Assembly: GCF_000003815.2 (NCBI RefSeq)
Contig: NC_049990.1
Span: 380,081-418,968 of the forward strand
DNA length: 38,888 nucleotides
Direction of reading: 5' to 3'
Source: Branchiostoma floridae
Taxonomy: Eukaryota > Chordata > Leptocardii > Amphioxiformes > Branchiostomatidae
Shown here: piece after piece, positions 34,635 to 38,888 of the stretch
Layout: every line of letters begins with the position of its first letter
Position numbering within the stretch: the first letter of the stretch is position 1
The notes under the pieces: model-generated
Database searches by the model: none
The model's input: only the letters and a program-made list of their open reading frames with translations
Told to the model about the DNA's origin: nothing
Made by a program: the position numbers and the translations under genes

Positions 34635-34866
34635 CTGCGGAAACACAGGCAGAACACACGTCAAACAAACAAACTCGTAAGATATCTGCTAAAACACACA
34701 CATTACACACGTAAAAAAAACTCATAAGATATCTGCGGAAACATACAAACAGATGTTAAACAAACAAACTCCTAGATAGCCATAGAAAAACACACATCAG
34801 ACATATCAAACAAATAAACTCCTGGATTTTTGTGGAAACACGCACATCATACGTCAAACAAACTAA
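34621..34866 (-). repeat. tandem array containing the dlg splice acceptor (5 x ~49 bp)
   Basis: Five imperfect units start at 34621, 34671, 34718, 34766 and 34816. On the plus strand each begins aaactc and continues into an ACA/CAAAC-rich stretch. The first unit contains the first 14 bases of the L27 exon and its 3' splice site. On the minus strand units 1-3 keep CAG before ATATC; units 4 and 5 have lost the acceptor. Acceptor use at unit 2 would add 51 nt in frame without a stop. Unit 3 would read into TGA three codons later. Confidence 0.85.
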
Positions 34867-34919
34867 CAAACGCCGCCAGAAATATGCCTTTCTACTATTT
34901 TACCACTGTTCAAATTGTT

Positions 34920-35260
34920 AACCCTAGTCCTGCGGCGCGCTACAATTGTGTTGTTGCACATGCATGTTCTATTTGCGGCGCAACACTATTGTAGTTTGGG
35001 GGGTATGTCTAGGATACGTACGTAACACTCGCGCGCGGTAGTGGCGGGAACGCAACTAAGTATCGGGTGTTATGGGTCAAGGGTCAGGGGTCAACGAACT
35101 GTTGCGCAACCGGAAGTACGTCATCCCAGAAGCCCTTGCGAGGTTAATTAATATTCATAAGCGTCATGTCGTCTGCTATCCTGGCGGAAGTGTTTTGTTT
35201 TGCTGTTTTTAGCTGTTTTCGGCCGAAAATGTCGGTATCTAACGTAAAAATGCCGCGATT
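34920..35260. promoter_or_regulatory. CpG-rich candidate promoter or enhancer
   Basis: A short CpG-dense stretch (more than 20 CpGs) between AT-rich introns. Visible motifs are three GGGTCA half-sites spaced by one base (35074-35093, a double DR1 nuclear-receptor arrangement), a perfect TTGCGCAA C/EBP-type palindrome (35102-35109), CCGGAAGT (35110-35117, ETS type) overlapping TACGTCAT (CRE-like), and GGCGGAAGTG (35183-35192, ETS type). It lies upstream of the L27 exon in dlg orientation, so it could be an internal dlg promoter, or the promoter of an unseen plus-strand transcript. There is no TATA box and no direct evidence of transcription. Confidence 0.4.
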
Positions 35261-35306
35261 TATAGTATTGGAGATTCACACTGAACTCTTTATGGAAGGA
35301 TTCTGA

Positions 35307-35600
35307 TCCCATTTTACCGGATTCGGGCAGAGATTCCAAGGAAAGCAGCGAAACTATGTGACGACGACATGTGAGGAAGTTAGGCGTGCTATTGAGGCAT
35401 GGGGCCCAGAAAAGCGAATCGTGGGACGGATGGAACAGACTCTGACCGTGGCTGGCATGGCTGTGGTCGGGCGAAAGGCCGTGTACGGGACCGGGGAGGC
35501 CAGGAACCGGGTCGGGTATGCAGTCGGGGCCGAGGGGAGGGGGGCAGTTGTGCGAGGCCGGATGCTGACCGCGCCGGGGCCCCTGAACGAGTGTGAGTGA
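35307..35600 (+). other. GC-rich interval with overlapping open frames on both strands
   Basis: The plus frame is open from 35307 to a stop near 35600, and a longer minus frame overlaps it (stop near 35148). The plus frame includes CEEVRRAIEAWGPEKRIVGR and is followed by a donor-like GAGT/GTGAGT. No initiator ATG in a good context and no family is recognised. High GC content alone explains double-strand openness. It may be a first-exon remnant downstream of the CpG-rich block, but coding status is unsupported. Confidence 0.2.
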
Positions 35601-35626
35601 TGACGTAGGCCCCTCAGGAAGTGGCA

Positions 35627-36345
35627 ATATATTTTCTTACCTCGTTTGTTTCGTTGCCTTGTCCTTGGAACTCCTCAGGAACTTTGTACTTTTGCCACAA
35701 GTTATCTTACTGGTATGGTAGAGCTTAGTATGAGAGATTGTGGATAAAATCTTCCTTTTATTGCTTTTTATTACTTAATGATCAATAAAATAGGTGGAAA
35801 CAACTTAACATAGACTCTCAAGCAAAATAGTGACTGTAAGCTTTAATTTGATGTACAGCAAGCTTATATTCCACTTGCCAGACAGTGTCAGAACAAAGTT
35901 TATTCAATACTGCAAGAATAGTGACTATACTCACTTCAGCACCAAGGACAATATTCAATCATTAACTTACCTGTAGCAATACCTGTTGATTTTCTCACCT
36001 CCTTTGTATCGTTGTCATGTCCCCAGGACTCTTTAGGAACTTTGTACTGATGTCATAAGTTTTTTTACTGGTGTTCTAGAGATAATTGTGAAAGATTCTG
36101 GACTAATCTACATTTTATTGCTTTTTATGACTTTATTCATAAATAGAATTGGTGCGCATAACTTAACATAAACTCTCATGAAAAGTAGAGACTGTAAGCT
36201 TGAATTGGTACAACAAGCTTTTATTTCACTTGCCAGACAGTGTCAGAGTGAAGTTTATTCAACACTAAAGGAATAGTGATTAGACAGAAAATGCAAATCA
36301 GCACCAAGGACAATATCCAATCATTAACTTACCTGTAGCAATACC
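35627..36345. repeat. tandem duplication, ~358-bp unit
   Basis: Two diverged copies (about 35627-35985 and 35986-36345) share landmarks such as aggaactttgtact (35678 and 36036), ttgccagacagtgtcaga, and aatcattaacttacctgtag. The last ends each copy and reads as a donor-like ctacag/gtaagt on the minus strand. A partial third unit follows to about 36420. Confidence 0.8.
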
Positions 36346-37700
36346 TGCATGATTTTTTTTCTCACATGGGCAAGGAAATGTTGTCAGAAGTCTTTAGATA
36401 GATTGTAGTCAAGAAATTCACGCTTAAATTGTAGGATATGAAAGGAGAATACAAAAGTTGAATGAAAAAGTGTGTTTTATTGTTTTATTGCCACTGTAAA
36501 CCCTTATGACTGATAAAATTGTAGATATATGCAACATTTCTTGAAAGTACACATTGTTAGCTTTACAATGATATATACCTTCATGGGGTTATTGTAAAGC
36601 AAAGTAACTAAAAATAAGGAAAATCAAACTAGTACCCTTTGTTTCAAAGGGGTCTGGGAACCCCAGCAGTGGGGGCGAGTTTTGGTATAGAAAGCCAGCA
36701 GGACAAGGGTTAACATATATCACCACAAAAACCTCCTTCCAGGAAATTACACAATAGGCCCTGGAAAATAAATAAATTAACAGTAACGAGAGGGCCAGTC
36801 CATCTCTATTGCTGGTTCACAGTGCCAAGTTTGGACAGAGAAAACGATCCACTTGGACTGTCCCCGTGTCACACTCAGACTCCCCGTGTCACACTCACAG
36901 ACTCCCCGGCAAAAATAGGTGCTGGCTATGGCAGGCATGTGGCAGGAACTGGGGCAACTGTTTTATTCAACACTTATAACACCGAGGGGGAGGGGCAGTC
37001 GCCAATATCATAACATACAGACCTACTTAACACTTGTGCTGTCCAGTAAATACAGATAGCTCTATCCTTTTAACCCCTATCGTGCTAAGGGATACGAAGG
37101 CCCTAAAATCAGATGTATCCTTGGGCGTAAAACAAAACATACACGGACAGGGACTGAACATAACCCTAGTAGTAGAGCAGAGGGGACAGGTGGAAAATAA
37201 CAAGTGGAAAATAAGGTATGAAGCTAAATCTACACCTGTCCTTGGGTACTGAACTGTTGTCCATTGTTCTAAAATGTTCGCACATTTTGACTTTATTTCA
37301 ACTTAGGCTCACAAGTGTATCTATTCCAAAAACAAATTGTGTTTGTGTGTAAGTGTGTGTGCCTGTGTGTATGTGTATGTGTATGTGTATGTGCATGTGC
37401 ATGTTTCAGGATTTACTTTTCTTGAGTAATTTTTCTGCAGTAATAATTCTACATCGATTTTTCTGCAGTACTTGCTGACTGTCAGGGACCACAGCAGTAA
37501 CCCCAATTATCAAAGCTGCCAACTGCAAATTCATCATAATGGTTTATTTCTTATTTCTTATCGCTATACAGTACAGATGGCAGGGTCATTGTTATGACCC
37601 TAAATTGTACTGCCACGTCACATGTGTTTCAAAACTGAAGACAATTATTATAAATAGTATTTGTACAGTTCAGAATTATATTCCTTTGTCGTGTTAGCCT
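36346..37700. other. no gene recognised
   Basis: Mixed AT-rich sequence. There is a short duplication of ccccgtgtcacactca near 36865-36900 and a TG repeat near 37335. A stretch around 36640-36720 (tttcaaaggggtctggg) may be repeat-derived. No exon with convincing splice borders was found. Confidence 0.4.
37335..37405. repeat. (TG)n and TGTATG simple repeat
   Basis: Interrupted GT dinucleotide stretch grading into tgtatg and tgcatg hexamers. Confidence 0.85.
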
Positions 37701-37704
37701 GAAC

Positions 37705-37775
37705 TCACTCACTCACTCACTCTCCGGTTTAACGTCTGTTGTTCCCCATCCTGTGGGGGTTAGACGTTATGTGTA
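37705..37775 (-). mobile_element. second LINE 3' end, opposite orientation
   Basis: Read on the minus strand, this has gacgttaaaccgga followed by a GTGA repeat. It matches the junction at 38444-38460 (gacgctaaaccgga), and the preceding codons resemble the same SN...GxN.R stop tail. It is a short, strongly truncated copy of the same family. Confidence 0.55.
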
Positions 37776-38289
37776 ATAAAACAGTTTGAACAATTATCTA
37801 AAAACAGGTGTTACAAACGGTTACTAAAAGCAACTACGACAGGAAGTGGCCTTCACAGTATTCACATCCAGGCGGAATCAACACAAGTCTGTGGTTCTGG
37901 ACTCACTTTGGGGCAACATCAATTTTATTTGGTGGTTCTTAGGTTTTTAAAAAATGTACTTTTTTTTATTTCTGGGACAACATTGTGAAAAGCAAGCCAG
38001 GTTCATGCCTTGGTGAACTCAGTTTTGATCCTAAACATTGATGAATACTTCTACTGTTTCTGCTGTGACCTTGACTCCAACCTTTAATGTAATACTTGGC
38101 CTTCTGTGATTGGTCAGTTAGAAGTCAGCTGACAATCTAGGGAAGCTGTCCTGGCCTGTGATTGGTGGGCGGGTGTCAGCTGACCTGCTGGGGAAGCCCT
38201 GTAGAAGTTGGCAGGGGCGGCTGTGGCATATTTCCCATGGATGGAGGTCAGATGTCGTTCTGGGTCGGCTATTTTTACTTGTACTTTGT

Positions 38290-38500
38290 AGCAGTTACCC
38301 CAAGAGGAGATGGATTGACAGTGTAAATGAAGATCTTAAGAAATTGCAAAAAGCCAACCCCCTTGACAGAGATGGATGGAGGGCAGCAATTAAACCAAAA
38401 CGTCTTGGTGACACGTCCAACCTCTGCAAGACAGGGAAGAACGGACGCTAAACCGGATAGTGAGTGAGTGAGTGAGTGAGTGAGTGAGTGAGTGAGTGAG
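38290..38500 (+). mobile_element. 5'-truncated LINE 3' end with (GTGA)n tail
   Basis: Includes the ORF2 remnant, the junction gacgctaaaccgga, and about ten GTGA repeats (38460-38500). A 3' simple-repeat tail right after the stop codon is typical of several LINE clades with very short 3' UTRs. The clade is not determined. Confidence 0.6.
38299..38451 (+). pseudogene. LINE reverse-transcriptase C-terminal remnant
   Basis: The frame PKRRWIDSVNEDLKK ... DRDGWRAAI ... stop matches the pattern at the C-terminus of many non-LTR retrotransposon ORF2 proteins (RRW-D-V-EDL, then a D-R-x-W motif). Only about 50 codons remain; upstream sequence has no RT catalytic motifs, as expected for a 5'-truncated insertion. 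The stop is followed directly by aaccgga and a GTGA repeat tail. A related copy in opposite orientation lies at 37705-37770. Confidence 0.65.
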
Positions 38501-38683
38501 CAGTCAGACTAAAGGATGAGGCATTGGCACTTTTCTGTTAGCTAGTAGTGCAATAACGCTCATGTTAATGCCCAAGCACAAAGAGTAGGGATGCAGCAGA
38601 GTGCCTGGCCAAAATTCAAGCCATAGAGAAGGACAGACATCAGTGTTAGGGCTGCCCATAGGAAAAAAAAAAGTTTGCCCATG

Positions 38684-38888
38684 CATCTACAGATGCGTAG
38701 GGTGGCGCCCATCTCCACTTCGAAGCCCTTGGGCCACACATTTGTGCAAGTCACTACAGCAGGGGGCTGGTCCGCTGGTAGTGATGTGTGTTTAACTTCC
38801 ATACTCTTCCTCATTAGTGCTGAGTGCTAATCAGAGAAAGCAGCATGTGCCATTTTTAGAGTCTTTGGTATGACTCAGCCGGGATCGA
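38684..38888 (-). mobile_element. tRNA-derived SINE (family B), cut by window edge
   Basis: On the minus strand this is the body of the SINE seen at 25541 and 26242. It contains gagtcataccaaagactc, gcacatgctgctttctctg, gtggcccaagggc and ggagatgggcgcc, then an A/T tail. A B-box-like tcgatccc lies at the right edge. The tRNA-like head should lie just beyond the window. Confidence 0.75.

Noticed and set aside
35629-36060. Pair of 16-codon alternative dlg exons
   Set aside because: Not annotated as CDS: acceptors are weak, phases do not fit the L27 exon, and all codon differences are amino-acid changing. Kept as a finding only.

Overview
The window looks like invertebrate deuterostome genomic DNA, most probably amphioxus (Branchiostoma). 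This is an inference. It rests on three short spliced exons of a discs-large family gene, families of tRNA-derived SINEs and MITE-like elements, many minisatellites, and three 100-N scaffold gaps. No database search was possible. There is no prokaryotic gene organisation. Nearly all long open frames are translations of tandem repeats or transposon debris.

The only protein-coding gene I can support is a discs-large (DLG/SAP97-type MAGUK) gene on the minus strand. Its three internal exons lie near the right end, in transcription order 34634-34504 (end of the L27 region), 32825-32781 (a 15-codon microexon) and 32163-31909 (an 85-codon Pro/Ala/Val-rich linker). All three have GT/AG borders and compatible phases. 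No L27 N-terminal exon was found to the right and no PDZ exon to the left. Much of the window could therefore be intron of this one gene, about 430 coding bases in 38.9 kb.

Layout: 1-9 kb holds minisatellites (61-bp, 20-bp, 29-bp), LINE 3' ends, hAT-like MITEs with CAGGGCT-type ends, a SINE split by a TTAA-flanked MITE, and the gaps. 9-16 kb holds diverged tandem duplications, a hAT-like insertion with a near-perfect 8-bp target duplication, a foldback element, and unique AT-rich sequence with homeodomain-type motifs. 16.5-17.9 kb is a 17-copy 82-bp satellite. 18.4-19.9 kb is a diverged array of about 168 bp. 20-24.5 kb holds more duplications and foldbacks. 23-26.7 kb is a SINE cluster. 26.9-27.1 kb is unique sequence with two octamer motifs. 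28.6-30.1 kb is an element with long inverted ends, TTA flanks and a nested repeat. 30.9-31.5 kb is a hairpin-forming array. 31.9-34.6 kb is the dlg exon region. 34.9-35.6 kb is a CpG-rich candidate promoter. 37.7-38.5 kb holds two LINE 3' ends in opposite orientations, followed by a SINE cut by the window edge.

The most interesting signals are in the dlg gene. The 3' splice site of the L27 exon lies inside a five-copy tandem array that also copies the acceptor, and one copy gives an in-frame, stop-free 17-codon extension. The acceptor of the proline-rich exon is preceded by a pyrimidine-rich minisatellite with no AG on the sense strand for over 500 nt. Across the window, at least seven unrelated tandem duplications have unit lengths near 165-175 bp.
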